A stretch of DNA of 29,224 bases from CAVTWJ01 sp963849485 (GCA_963849485.1 CAWKIF010000053.1:1-29224), one strand, 5' to 3'. Counted from the stretch's first letter, positions 9,446-17,946 are shown. Numbers and translations: made by a program. The notes: generated from the letters alone by a model not told the origin.

Positions 9446-9742
9446 AGATCCTTTTTTCGATTCTTCCGGACTTAGAGGAAAGGTCAATCCGGATTCCCTG
9501 TCGATTGCTGGCCGTTAAAACTTAACCGATCGAATCGGACCTTCACAACGTTTCTTTGAAAACTTTGATAAATTCGGAAAATTCTAACCTATTGCCTGTT
9601 GCTAAAGGCCCAAGAAAACAGAGAATTAAGTCTATTCCATGCTGACAATCTTGATGGCGGTTGATAATATCATCGCTGGCGTCACGATCAAAACCAACCT
9701 CTGGGCGATCCCTACTGAGGACGACTACCAGGAGACGAATAT
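9446..9742 (+). other. Intergenic spacer with a possible 35-codon leader ORF
   Basis: The 297-bp spacer between the first membrane paralog and the dioxygenase holds no clear gene. A small frame from the ATG at 9639 to a TGA at 9744-9746 encodes about 35 residues (MLTILMAVDNIIAGVTIKTN, then about 15 more). Its stop overlaps the dioxygenase start as ATGA, which would allow coupled translation. I see no homology or good ribosome site for it. It may be a chance frame or the tail of a decayed gene. Confidence 0.3.
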
Positions 9743-10609
9743 ATGAGTAAGACTGAAACTCTCTCCAGGGAAGCCATCTTTCCCTACTCTAAATGGCTCG
9801 GACAAATAACAAGCCTTCAAAAGCAATACCGGGAAGCCCAGCCCTATGCCCACATTGTCCTGGATGACTTCCTTCAGCCGGAGACTTTGGAAAAAGCCTT
9901 GTCCGAATTCCCCGACATCCAATCGGGGGGCTGGATTCATTACGTTCATTTTAATGAGAAAAAATTTGGAAAAAACAAATTGGAAGCCTTGCCTCCAACT
10001 CCCCAGGCGATTATCCAAGAGTTAAATTCTAAACCCTTCGTTGAGTTTTTAACGGCCTTAACCGGCATCCAGAACTTGTTTTCTGACAACTCCTTGGAAG
10101 GAGGGGGACTCCACCAATCCAAGCGGGGCGGATTCTTGAACATCCACGCCGATTTTACGGTCCACCCTCACCAACGGCATTGGCAAAGGCGGGCGAACGT
10201 TTTGGTCTATTTGAACAAGAATTGGCAGGAAGAATATGGCGGCCACTTGGAGCTCTGGGACCGAAAAATGACCCAGATGGAGAAAAAAATAAGCCCTATT
10301 TTCAACCGGTGCGTGATTTTTAACACCGACCCCGATTCCTTTCACGGCCATCCCCATCCGATCCAATGCCCCGAGGAAATCACCCGCAAATCCATCGCGC
10401 TTTACTATTACACCCAGGAAACCGCTCCCCAAGCCCGCTCCACCGAATACCGCGCCCGGCCCGAGGATCATTTCAAATCTATTTTTATCTTCGCCGATAA
10501 AATGGCCCTGCGTGTTTACGACTGGACCAAAAGGCGCCTGGGCCTGAGCGATAACCTGACGAGTAAAATTTTGAGTCTATTAAGCGGAACCAGCAAAAAA
10601 AGAAAATAA
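9743..10609 (+). CDS. 2-oxoglutarate/Fe(II)-dependent dioxygenase (prolyl-4-hydroxylase-like)
   Basis: A 288-residue protein of the 2OG-Fe(II) oxygenase superfamily. The iron ligands are visible as H135-x-D137 (NIHADF) and the distal H201 (DSFHGHPHP). R215, in the ITRKSIALYY segment, is the expected 2-oxoglutarate carboxylate binder. The opening YAHIVLDDFLQPETLEKAL is typical of the prolyl-4-hydroxylase-like branch, and ANVLVYLNKNW plus GGHLELW are the usual core strands. Such enzymes hydroxylate proteins, sugars or small molecules with O2. A GGAG at about 9731 precedes the ATG. It is placed between two paralogous membrane proteins, so it may modify the same glycan or lipid product; that is inference from position only. 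The soluble, cytoplasmic location is inferred from the absence of a signal. Confidence 0.88.
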   Translation: MSKTETLSREAIFPYSKWLGQITSLQKQYREAQPYAHIVLDDFLQPETLEKALSEFPDIQSGGWIHYVHFNEKKFGKNKLEALPPTPQAIIQELNSKPFVEFLTALTGIQNLFSDNSLEGGGLHQSKRGGFLNIHADFTVHPHQRHWQRRANVLVYLNKNWQEEYGGHLELWDRKMTQMEKKISPIFNRCVIFNTDPDSFHGHPHPIQCPEEITRKSIALYYYTQETAPQARSTEYRARPEDHFKSIFIFADKMALRVYDWTKRRLGLSDNLTSKILSLLSGTSKKRK

Positions 10610-10699
10610 GATTCTTTCACCCTTCTCCGCGAAAGGACTTCCCCCCAAACGGGGAGCCTCTCTTAATTGATAGAAAATTATTTTTATTGAGGATTTTCC

Positions 10700-12469
10700 A
10701 TGGCCCCAGAGGATAAGAACCATTCCGCGACCGAAAAAAATGCCGGCCCCGGCGGAATGCTTCAAAAGCTGAAACATTTCCCTTCTTCCAGCCCCCTGCT
10801 CTTCTCCTTCTTGGCCGTGGGCCTCCTCATGGCCTCGACCTTGGCCTTCTTCACCCCCTACTTCCATTTGAATGACGATACCTTTAAGCTTTTTTTCGCT
10901 AAGGGTGTCGGTACCAGCGACCAGCCTTCCGAGTTCATCGGTTATTCCAGCACCGTTCTGGGATTGATGCTAAAGGGACTTTATACGGCCTTTCCCCTCC
11001 TCCCCTGGTACCCCAGCTACCTCTATCTAGTCCAGTTTTTGGCCATTTCAGCCATTTTGTATTCCTTTCAATTCGGTTCCTTCCCTCAATTTAAAACCCT
11101 GCTCTTTTTTATCGGTTCCGCCTCCATTTATTTTTACTTTTTCAAGGATCTCCAGTTCACTCTATCAGCCTCCATCGCCGCCCAAGGCGCCCTGTTCCTG
11201 TTGGCCGACCTTTGGCGGCAAGAAAACCCCAAGAATCCCCGGATCAAATTCGGCCTCGCCGGAATTCTGATCATACTTTCCCTCATTACCCGCACATCCG
11301 CCTTCTTCCTTTCCGGGTTGATGGCCCTTCCTTTTTGCCTTTATTTGGCCTGGGGGGAAAAACTCACCAGCTTCCGAAAAAGGTTCCTGTTCTACATCTT
11401 TTTCATCGGCGTTTTAATGGCCGGTCTCATTCTTTTTGATTACGTCCATTACAACCATGACCCCGGCTGGAAGACCTTCAACCGGTTTGACGCCCAAAGG
11501 GTAATCTTACAGGATTACCGAAACCCGCCTCCGGATGAATCGACTCAAGCGACCCTGGCCTCGGTGGGATGGACCGTCAATGACTGGCAGATGTTCCTCA
11601 ATTGGTATTACATGGACGAGAATATTTTCAGCACGGAGAAAATCAAGGCGCTCAACGACGCCTTCTCGAAATTCAACCTCTACGGACGTAATCCCGAATC
11701 TACTTTGCCCGCTATTTTTTCGCTCCCCACCGACTTGACCGTGACCCTCTTCTTTTGCGCTTTTCTTTTCTTCGTTCCCGTCAAACCCTTGAAAATCCTC
11801 CTGCTGAACACCCTTTGGGTCTTTCTGATCTTTCTTTACCTGATCTATAACTTACGCACGCCCGAACGATTGACCTTGCCCGCCCTCCTCTTTTTATTAA
11901 ACGGAGCCATATTATTCGCCGTTCCCAAAAAGCAATCTCCCGACGGAAAACCCTCTTCTTCTCAACCCGCTGTCCTGATTGGCATGGGCCTCTGCGCCCT
12001 CCTGACCCTCCAAACTTTCAGTTTCGTGACCCACGAATGGGAATTGAACCACACCCGGAATTACTACCGGGAAGTTCTTAAAAACTCCTTAGCCGCCATT
12101 CATCCCCAGCCGAATCAGCTTTATGCGGTATGGGATTCTTCCATTCAATATGAAATGATTCCCGCTTTTGACGACTATGAGTCGTTCCGCAATTTTCACA
12201 CGATCAGCTTGGCCGTCTACCAACGATCACCCTTTGCCTATCATTTTATGGACCAGTTCCACCTTCATAACTTGTTCCGGGACATGGTGGACCGTAATGA
12301 CGTCTTTCTCATTTGCTGGCCCTTCGAGTTGCAATGGTACCTGACCTATATGCGGGAAAAGTTCCAACTGGAGATCCAGCCGGAAGAAATATTTAAATCC
12401 CCATTCAATTTCTCGGTTTACCGCATGCACTCGGCGCCTGACCTCTCCCATTCAAAAGCCAGGGGTTGA
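10700..12469 (+). CDS. Large multi-pass membrane protein, possible GT-C-type glycosyltransferase (paralog B)
   Basis: A 589-residue homolog of the 7733-9445 product with the same order of parts: first membrane helix at about 32-54, acidic loop LNDDTFK (NDD at 58-60), FAKGVGT, PSEFIGYSS, then several helices and a C-terminal soluble part with VWDSSIQYEMIPAF and AVYQRSP. It has about 25 extra N-terminal residues rich in charge (MAPEDKNHSATEKN). The ATG at 10700 is preceded by GAGG with about 6-7 bases of spacing. No named family is recognised; the acidic outer loop suggests a GT-C-like enzyme acting at the inner membrane. The tandem copy with a dioxygenase between the two suggests duplication within one operon. 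It runs toward the minus-strand GT2 gene, with a 68-bp gap and no clear terminator. Confidence 0.78.
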   Translation: MAPEDKNHSATEKNAGPGGMLQKLKHFPSSSPLLFSFLAVGLLMASTLAFFTPYFHLNDDTFKLFFAKGVGTSDQPSEFIGYSSTVLGLMLKGLYTAFPLLPWYPSYLYLVQFLAISAILYSFQFGSFPQFKTLLFFIGSASIYFYFFKDLQFTLSASIAAQGALFLLADLWRQENPKNPRIKFGLAGILIILSLITRTSAFFLSGLMALPFCLYLAWGEKLTSFRKRFLFYIFFIGVLMAGLILFDYVHYNHDPGWKTFNRFDAQRVILQDYRNPPPDESTQATLASVGWTVNDWQMFLNWYYMDENIFSTEKIKALNDAFSKFNLYGRNPESTLPAIFSLPTDLTVTLFFCAFLFFVPVKPLKILLLNTLWVFLIFLYLIYNLRTPERLTLPALLFLLNGAILFAVPKKQSPDGKPSSSQPAVLIGMGLCALLTLQTFSFVTHEWELNHTRNYYREVLKNSLAAIHPQPNQLYAVWDSSIQYEMIPAFDDYESFRNFHTISLAVYQRSPFAYHFMDQFHLHNLFRDMVDRNDVFLICWPFELQWYLTYMREKFQLEIQPEEIFKSPFNFSVYRMHSAPDLSHSKARG

Positions 12470-12537
12470 TGTCCTAGCCGTCCAGCCTGAAAGGAATAGG
12501 TGTGGAAATGGGATTTCTCCGCCCCACCCCACTGGAT

Positions 12538-13698
12538 TTATTTTCGGTTGGTTTTGCTTGGTAAAGTGAGGCTGAGATAAAAAGAGGAAAAGATCACCTG
12601 GATCCCCAGCAGGACGCTGAAGATCGAGGCGATGGAAAACTCGGTGGCCTTCAAATTGAAAGGGCTGCCGATGTGTGAGACCTCGACGAGCCGGAAGAAG
12701 GCCAAGCCCCCCATGATCAGGCCCGCCATCAGGATCATCCCCCCCGCCACCAAGCCGCCTTCCAGGGTGAAATGACGGGCAAGCCAGCGGCTGATGGAAC
12801 TCTCCCCGCCCATGCCGTAGGAGTAATTCAAGGCCATCGCGTAGATCCCAAAGAGAGAGATTTGAATTCCCATGAACCCGAAGGCGTAGGCGAAAAGAAG
12901 GGAGGACAGACCCAAAGGAATTTGGAACAAGGTCACTTGTTGGGTCAACAGCAGGGAAAAGAGTGCCAACCCCGCCAAGCTCATCGCCAAACCCGGATAA
13001 ACAAACAAATAGTCGGGGGCCAGGAGAAGCATAAAGCGCAGGTGACGCCAGCCATCCCGCAGGGTGTGGAGGTTCGGAATCCGGCCAGGGGCGGAGGCAT
13101 AATAATTGACAGGGGTCTCCAGGATGGTCATTTTCTGGCGGGCCGCCTTGATCACCATTTCCGCCGCGAACTCCATCCCCGTGCTTTGCAGATCCATCTT
13201 TTCCGCGGCCTCCCGGGTGAAGGCCCGGATGCCGCAATTGACGTCGGAAATATTGGACTCAAAAAACCGGTTCAAGATCGCCGTCAATACGGGGGTCCCA
13301 ACCCACCGGTGCAGCCAGGGCATGGCCTTGTTCTCGATCCGGCCCCTGAGCCGGCTGCCCATAGCCAGGTCCGCCCCCTTCTTCAACAGGTCAATCAACT
13401 TGGGGATCTCCCCGAAATCATAGGTCTTATCCGCGTCCCCCATGACCACCCAGCGCCCCTTGGCCGAATCAAACCCCTTCTTCAGCGCCGAGCCATAACC
13501 CTTCGCCTCGCAGGGGACGATCCGGGCCCCGTTTTTCTTGGATTCCCGGACCGATCCGTCGGTGGAGCCGTTGTCCACCACCAGCACCTCTCCCTTGAGC
13601 TTCATCTTGGCGATGGCTTGGCGAGCAGCGCGGACGCAGTCCCCGACCGTGCGTTCCTCGTTCAAGCAGGGTATAACGACGCTGAGGTCCATAGTCAT
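12538..13698 (-). CDS. Family 2 glycosyltransferase with C-terminal membrane helices (polyprenyl-phosphate sugar synthase type)
   Basis: A 386-residue inner-membrane enzyme. The GT-A domain starts LSVVIPCLNEE and carries VVDNGSTDGS at 40-49 and the DxD-type GDADKTYDF at 87-95. It also has SDVNCGIRAFTREA, typical of dolichol/undecaprenyl-phosphate glucose or mannose synthases. From about residue 225 onward there are four hydrophobic segments. It probably transfers a sugar from a nucleotide to a polyprenyl phosphate on the cytoplasmic side and anchors or flips the product. It starts 3 bp after the stop of the upstream radical SAM gene, so both are in one operon. The start could be the ATG at 13698 or the in-frame ATG two codons later; GGAGG lies about 13 bases before the first. 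A long open frame on the opposite strand is a shadow. Confidence 0.9.
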   Translation of the reverse strand: MTMDLSVVIPCLNEERTVGDCVRAARQAIAKMKLKGEVLVVDNGSTDGSVRESKKNGARIVPCEAKGYGSALKKGFDSAKGRWVVMGDADKTYDFGEIPKLIDLLKKGADLAMGSRLRGRIENKAMPWLHRWVGTPVLTAILNRFFESNISDVNCGIRAFTREAAEKMDLQSTGMEFAAEMVIKAARQKMTILETPVNYYASAPGRIPNLHTLRDGWRHLRFMLLLAPDYLFVYPGLAMSLAGLALFSLLLTQQVTLFQIPLGLSSLLFAYAFGFMGIQISLFGIYAMALNYSYGMGGESSISRWLARHFTLEGGLVAGGMILMAGLIMGGLAFFRLVEVSHIGSPFNLKATEFSIASIFSVLLGIQVIFSSFYLSLTLPSKTNRK

Positions 13699-13701
13699 GG
13701 A

Positions 13702-15132
13702 TTAACTTTTCCTCCGTACCAGGTTCATCCATTCCCCGAAGGTGGCCAGGGTGAACATTTGCCTCAGGGAGATATCCGTGAAAAACCGCTTCAAGAGGTA
13801 AAAGGGGCGGAAGTAAAAGCGGAAGAAAGCCTTGGTGCGGTAATGGTCCACTTGCTTTTGGGAAAGGGTGTCCGTGGTCATGATGGAGGCCCCCCCGAAA
13901 TCAAACTGGGACCATCGTTCCGCCCGGATCCATCCCTTTTCCCTGGCCATCTCGCCCAGCTCGGTCTTGGGGTAGGGCACCGCGCTGTAGCACTGCATGT
14001 AATCCAACCCGAGGCTGCACATGAAATCGATGGTGGCTTCCGCGGTTTGCTCCGTCTCGCCAGGAAGGCCGAAAATGAAATGGCCCATGGTCTTGAGGCC
14101 CAGCCGGCGGCAGAGATTCACGGCGTCCCGGACCTGGTCCACCTTCTGGTGTTTTTTGGCCCGGTCCAGTATTTCCTGGCTGCTCGACTCAATGCCCATC
14201 CCCATCAAATAACATCCGGCCTTTTTCATGGCCTTGATCGTCGCCTCATCCAGGGTATGGGCCCGGGTCGTGGCGGCCCAATGGATCTTGAGGTTGTTTT
14301 TTTCCAGGGCCTCACAAAAGGCCAAGACCTGTTCTTTATTTAAGGTAAAGACCTCTTCCCAAAACAAAAACTCGTCGATGTGGTATTTTTCAACGCATTC
14401 CTTGATTTCCTCAATGATCCGGTCGAGGGAATGCTTCCGGTGAGAACGGCCATAGTAGGTATTGACGATGCAATAGGTGCAAGGGTAGGGGCATCCCCGG
14501 GCGGTATTGATCAAGGTGAAGATCTTGTTGTTGGTAGGAAGCCGATAACGGTCATTCTTGAGAAAGCCACGATCCGGCTTGGGCAATTGGTCCAAATTCT
14601 GGATAAAGGGACGAATGGCAGTCTGGACGGGACTTCCCTGTTCATCTTTGTACATAAGCCCTGAGATCGAGGAAAGATCCGGTTTTTTCCCGGAGAGATG
14701 CTCGAGGATTTCCATGAAAGTCTCTTCAGGTTCTCCCACGATGCAAAAATCGAGGAAAGGATGGTTTTTCAAAGCTTCTTTTTCCAACATCGTAAAATAA
14801 ACACCGAAAGCGATAACTTTCACTTGAGGAAGCGACTTTTTAATGTTCTCTGCCACCATCATGTCATTGTCGATGGAAGGAAACCCGGTATTCACCAAAA
14901 CCACATCGGCTTGGAAGGTTTTTAAATCAACAATCAACTCCTCTAAAGTGACGCTTTCGACGTTGCCATCCAGAACCTTGGCCTGGCCCCACTTTTGAGC
15001 CATGGTCGCCAATAAGGCCAGGGAAATGGGCGGCCAAGCGGTGGCCCAAGAGGATGCTTTTTGCATGCACCGGCCTTCCCGGATGTAGGCCGGCTCGCCT
15101 TTCAAGTTCGGATTCAGGATATAAGTGTTCAT
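13702..15132 (-). CDS. B12-binding-domain radical SAM protein
   Basis: A 476-residue protein with an N-terminal cobalamin-binding-like domain (about 1-165; VVLVNTGFPSIDND, FCIVGEPEETF). A radical SAM domain follows with Cys 214, 218 and 221 (RGCPYPCTYC). GIESSSQEILDRA and MGHFIFGLPGET are further hallmarks of this class. Members modify lipids, cofactors or natural products; the substrate here cannot be told. The ATG at 15132 follows GGGGAGA. The gene leads a two-gene operon with a polyprenyl-phosphate-sugar-type GT2, hinting at a lipid-linked substrate. It shares a fold class with the 5877-7442 product but does not look like a close copy: the cysteine surroundings (GCPYPCTYC against GCPFDCSFC) and the ends differ. 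Confidence 0.88.
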   Translation of the reverse strand: MNTYILNPNLKGEPAYIREGRCMQKASSWATAWPPISLALLATMAQKWGQAKVLDGNVESVTLEELIVDLKTFQADVVLVNTGFPSIDNDMMVAENIKKSLPQVKVIAFGVYFTMLEKEALKNHPFLDFCIVGEPEETFMEILEHLSGKKPDLSSISGLMYKDEQGSPVQTAIRPFIQNLDQLPKPDRGFLKNDRYRLPTNNKIFTLINTARGCPYPCTYCIVNTYYGRSHRKHSLDRIIEEIKECVEKYHIDEFLFWEEVFTLNKEQVLAFCEALEKNNLKIHWAATTRAHTLDEATIKAMKKAGCYLMGMGIESSSQEILDRAKKHQKVDQVRDAVNLCRRLGLKTMGHFIFGLPGETEQTAEATIDFMCSLGLDYMQCYSAVPYPKTELGEMAREKGWIRAERWSQFDFGGASIMTTDTLSQKQVDHYRTKAFFRFYFRPFYLLKRFFTDISLRQMFTLATFGEWMNLVRRKS

Positions 15133-15156
15133 GTCTCCCCTTCTTTGTGAAAAATC

Positions 15157-15305
15157 TTTAACAGAGTGCTGAAAAAGTATTTTTCAGCACTCTGTCGACA
15201 GCCATAGGACAGAACGAGCCACTTACAATATGGTTTTTATCCATTGTGGCTCGTTCGTAAATATGAAAAAGTCCGTTTCTCGGACTTTTTCAGCATCCTG
15301 TTAAA
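15157..15305. repeat. MITE-like inverted-repeat element with three internal hairpins
   Basis: A 149-bp unit between two minus-strand genes. The ends, 15157-15178 and 15284-15305, are inverted copies (20 of 22 match; core TGCTGAAAAAGT). Inside are a perfect 16-bp hairpin with a GTA loop (15161-15176 with 15180-15195), an 11-bp stem GAACGAGCCAC/GTGGCTCGTTC (15212-15222 with 15246-15256), and an 11-bp stem GAAAAAGTCCG/CGGACTTTTTC (15265-15275 with 15281-15291). There is no coding frame. This fits a non-autonomous transposable or REP-like element. It could also end transcription from either side. The rest of the 15133-15464 spacer shows nothing else. Confidence 0.75.
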
Positions 15306-15464
15306 AAAACGCGTCCCATCCATTTAGAATTGAAATTGAAGCGAGGCAAGAAGACGCACAGGTCTTACAGGCGATTTTCTTCAATGACCTGGGTTGAGCC
15401 CTACAATAATTTAAAAATGGGAAAAAGAAAACTTGTTCATTCTTTCAATATGATTGGAATCATA

Positions 15465-15845
15465 TTAGCGGGGTTCGGAGGACAGCCTTTCATCCAGGTG
15501 GGACAAAAATTCATGGATGTTTTTCTTGTTTCGACCAAAGTCACCTTTGCCCGCTAACGAGCGTGAGACCATTTCCAACGCGACACTTCCCTCTTGGTTG
15601 GGAAGGATATAAAAATCCACGGATTCCCCCAAGCCGAATAAAAAGCCACGCCTTTCCGCCTGGAGACGTCCCTGAATCTCATGGTAATTCCCGGCCTTCC
15701 ATCCTGAAAGCGTACTCAACACGGCACGGACCTCTTCCAGGACCTTTTCCTTGGCGAACCGGTAACGCCGGGGACGATAAAAGGCATCGGGGTCCTCCGG
15801 GGTTGTCGCATAATAATTTTTAGCGGAACTATCCTTCGTTCCCAT
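15465..15845 (-). CDS. DUF1499-like protein
   Basis: A 126-residue protein without a signal peptide. The C-terminal half carries VALEMVSRSLAGKGDFGRNKK followed by an I-x3-L stretch. This resembles the SRSR-x-G-x-x-D-x-G-x-N-R-x-R-I signature that closes DUF1499 proteins. The earlier part of DUF1499 is recognisable only loosely (KVLEEVRAVLSTLSGWK, then a beta-rich stretch). Function of the family is unknown. The start ATG at 15845 overlaps the stop of the upstream membrane-anchored protein by one base (TAATG), so the pair is translationally coupled and may form a complex. No ribosome site is needed beyond that coupling. Family call is from pattern recall, so moderate. Confidence 0.65.
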   Translation of the reverse strand: MGTKDSSAKNYYATTPEDPDAFYRPRRYRFAKEKVLEEVRAVLSTLSGWKAGNYHEIQGRLQAERRGFLFGLGESVDFYILPNQEGSVALEMVSRSLAGKGDFGRNKKNIHEFLSHLDERLSSEPR

Positions 15846-16744
15846 TAATGATTCGGCTCCAATCGAGAGTCTTTAGATTCTTCTGCCAATGGTGAGCTAC
15901 TTCCCCCATCCAGAAGGATTCGGGCCCGGACGGTATCCGCGTTTAGTTTTCCCATGATCGCAGACATCCGATCCGCCTGGCCCACTAAGGCTTGGGTGCT
16001 TCGGACGCCTTCCTCAAATGTTCCCATGATGTTGATCACGTCAAAATGCAGGCGTAAAGAGATCAATAAGGCCGTGAGTCCTTTTAAATCCAGGGGGATT
16101 GTTTGTTGGTCTTGAAAAGCCCGGGACCATTCCGGACTGGCTAGGCATCGTTTCATTTGGCTTTCTTCAGGAAAAAAAACTAAATAAAACTCATTTTTTT
16201 CAGACGAAATTTTCGAGGATATCGTTTGGCAAGAGGTCCGGATCGAATCTTCGGAGAGCCGATCCCCCGCGGAAAAAGCTTGGAAACACGGTATTTCTCC
16301 CTGGGGAGTCTTCAGGACCATCCACTCATCCGAAAGGGCCAGGAATTCGCCCTGTTTTAAATAGAACTCTACCCTTTCCCTCAAGTGACAAGGCTGATTC
16401 GAGTCCTTGAGGCCGCCGGCCAGTTGCTCCCGGACCGTATTAATGCTTTTCACGCCTTCGGGTACCCTGCCCGCTTCCAGGCGTAATTCCAGCAATTCAT
16501 GTTGGGCGGACCCGAGGGGGGCATCCATCCGCTCCATGAGGTTTTCCAAATCCGCTTGGGAAGAACGAAGCCATTGTTCCGCCATTCTCAGTTCCGGGCG
16601 GGGTATCAGGGCGGCCTTTTCCTTACGCGCTTTTTGGGTGGATGCCAGGGAAAAAGCCCCCCCCAGAATCCACAGACCCACCAATATCATCGCGATAATG
16701 AAAATGATTTGAAAACCCAAGGGTTCCCCTTTCGAGCCCCTCAT
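15845..16744 (-). CDS. Membrane-anchored protein of unknown function
   Basis: A 299-residue protein I do not recognise. One membrane helix lies at about residues 10-32 (GFQIIFIIAMILVGLWILGG) with a positive patch after it. A predicted helical region rich in E, R and L follows (about 38-120), then a mixed domain with three cysteines. The C-terminal part is helical again (LKGLTALLISLRLHFDVINI). The layout suggests a single-pass inner-membrane protein with the bulk in the periplasm or cytoplasm. Its stop overlaps the start of the DUF1499-like gene. The only ATG near the start is at 16744, and no strong ribosome site is seen. Pyruvate kinase ends 53 bp upstream on the same strand, so co-transcription is possible. 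Confidence 0.7.
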   Translation of the reverse strand: MRGSKGEPLGFQIIFIIAMILVGLWILGGAFSLASTQKARKEKAALIPRPELRMAEQWLRSSQADLENLMERMDAPLGSAQHELLELRLEAGRVPEGVKSINTVREQLAGGLKDSNQPCHLRERVEFYLKQGEFLALSDEWMVLKTPQGEIPCFQAFSAGDRLSEDSIRTSCQTISSKISSEKNEFYLVFFPEESQMKRCLASPEWSRAFQDQQTIPLDLKGLTALLISLRLHFDVINIMGTFEEGVRSTQALVGQADRMSAIMGKLNADTVRARILLDGGSSSPLAEESKDSRLEPNH

Positions 16745-16797
16745 TATATTTATTGGTTGGGAAAAAACAGAGGCCCGTGGTCAAGTAAGGGAAAAGA

Positions 16798-17859
16798 TTA
16801 TAGCCTTACGGGATTGTATTTATGCTTGTGCCGGTAGGGCGAATTCTCCGCCCGGTAAGCAATGCGAGCCATCATTTCCACAGCTTCCGCCGGGTAATCC
16901 CCGATGGCGGTCTCTTCTGAAAGCATGATGGCCCCCGTGCCGTCAAAGACCGCGTTGGCCACATCCGTTGCCTCCGCCCGGGTGGGACGGATATTGTGGA
17001 CCATGGATTCCAGCATCTGGGTGGCGGTAATGACCGGCTTACCCGCCCGGTTGGCCTTGTGGATCAGCATCTTCTGGGCTTCCGGCACGTCCTCAATGGG
17101 GATCTGAACCCCCAAATCGCCCCGCGCCACCATCAGCCCGTCGGTCACCTTCAGGATCGAGTCGATATTCTTGAGGGCCTCCTCGCGCTCGATCTTGGCG
17201 ATCGACCTTACCCGGAACCCTTTCTGGTGGACGTAGGCCTTGAGTTTCAGGATGTCATGCGCCTTTTCCACGAAGGAAACACCATAAAGATCCACCCCGT
17301 AATTCATTCCAAAATCGAGCGCTTTCAGGTCCTGGTCCGTGACAGGCTCCACGAACATCGGCGCGTTGGGCAGGTTCAAGCCCTTGAAAGAATAAAGGGT
17401 CCCGCCTACCTGCACCTCGCAATACACTTCTTTTCCCTTAACCGCCAAAACCACCAGTTGGATGAACCCGTCATTCAGGTAAACCAGCCCGCCCTTCTTG
17501 ACGCTGACACCCAGTTTCTCGTAATTCACGGGAAGGAGTTTCTCCGTGCCCAGGACCTCCTCCGTGGTCAGGGTCACCTTTTGTCCTCTTTTAAGCTGGA
17601 TCGGCTCTTTCTTCAACTTCCCCAGGCGGATCTTGGGACCGGGCAGGTCGATGAGGATTTGAACCGGATGGCTGATCTTTACGGCCAGGTTCCGGATGCG
17701 GTGGATGTCGGCTCCATGCTCGGCGAAGGTGCCATGGGCGAAATTCAAACGGGCCACTTTCATGCCGGCACGCATCATTCGGGTCAGTATTTTCTCAGGC
17801 CGCGAGGCCGGGCCGATGGTGCAAACAATGGCAGTTTTGAGTTTTTTTGATTTTTTCAT
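16798..17859 (-). CDS. pyk: Pyruvate kinase, short form lacking the C-terminal domain
   Basis: A glycolytic enzyme converting phosphoenolpyruvate and ADP to pyruvate and ATP. Visible family marks include TAIVCTIGPAS, ARLNFAHG, the active-site IAKIERE, MVARGDLGVQIP, PVITATQMLESM and AIMLSEETAIGDYP. The B domain lies between the two halves of the A barrel. The product is 353 residues, against about 470 for typical bacterial enzymes. It ends right after the last helices of the A domain (ENSPYRHKHKYNPVRL), so the C-terminal allosteric domain is missing. The next gene follows after 53 bp, so no hidden frame completes it. I take the ATG at 17859, which has GAGGGGGA 7 bases upstream, over the TTG at 17865. 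Regulation by sugar phosphates at the C domain should be absent. Confidence 0.93.
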   Translation of the reverse strand: MKKSKKLKTAIVCTIGPASRPEKILTRMMRAGMKVARLNFAHGTFAEHGADIHRIRNLAVKISHPVQILIDLPGPKIRLGKLKKEPIQLKRGQKVTLTTEEVLGTEKLLPVNYEKLGVSVKKGGLVYLNDGFIQLVVLAVKGKEVYCEVQVGGTLYSFKGLNLPNAPMFVEPVTDQDLKALDFGMNYGVDLYGVSFVEKAHDILKLKAYVHQKGFRVRSIAKIEREEALKNIDSILKVTDGLMVARGDLGVQIPIEDVPEAQKMLIHKANRAGKPVITATQMLESMVHNIRPTRAEATDVANAVFDGTGAIMLSEETAIGDYPAEAVEMMARIAYRAENSPYRHKHKYNPVRL

Positions 17860-17946
17860 GGGCAATCCCCCTCGTGAAGAGATAAGCGAATCTTATTAAA
17901 AAATCGTTAGAAGTGTGAATGATACCCTTCAGATTTAGACCCAAGT

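Noticed and set aside
12772..14343. A 523-codon open frame on the plus strand
   Set aside because: It is the antisense shadow of the GC-rich GT2 and radical SAM genes on the minus strand; it has low-complexity His/Gly/Pro composition and no motif.
16996..17850. A 284-codon plus-strand frame
   Set aside because: Antisense to pyruvate kinase, whose motifs are complete and unambiguous.
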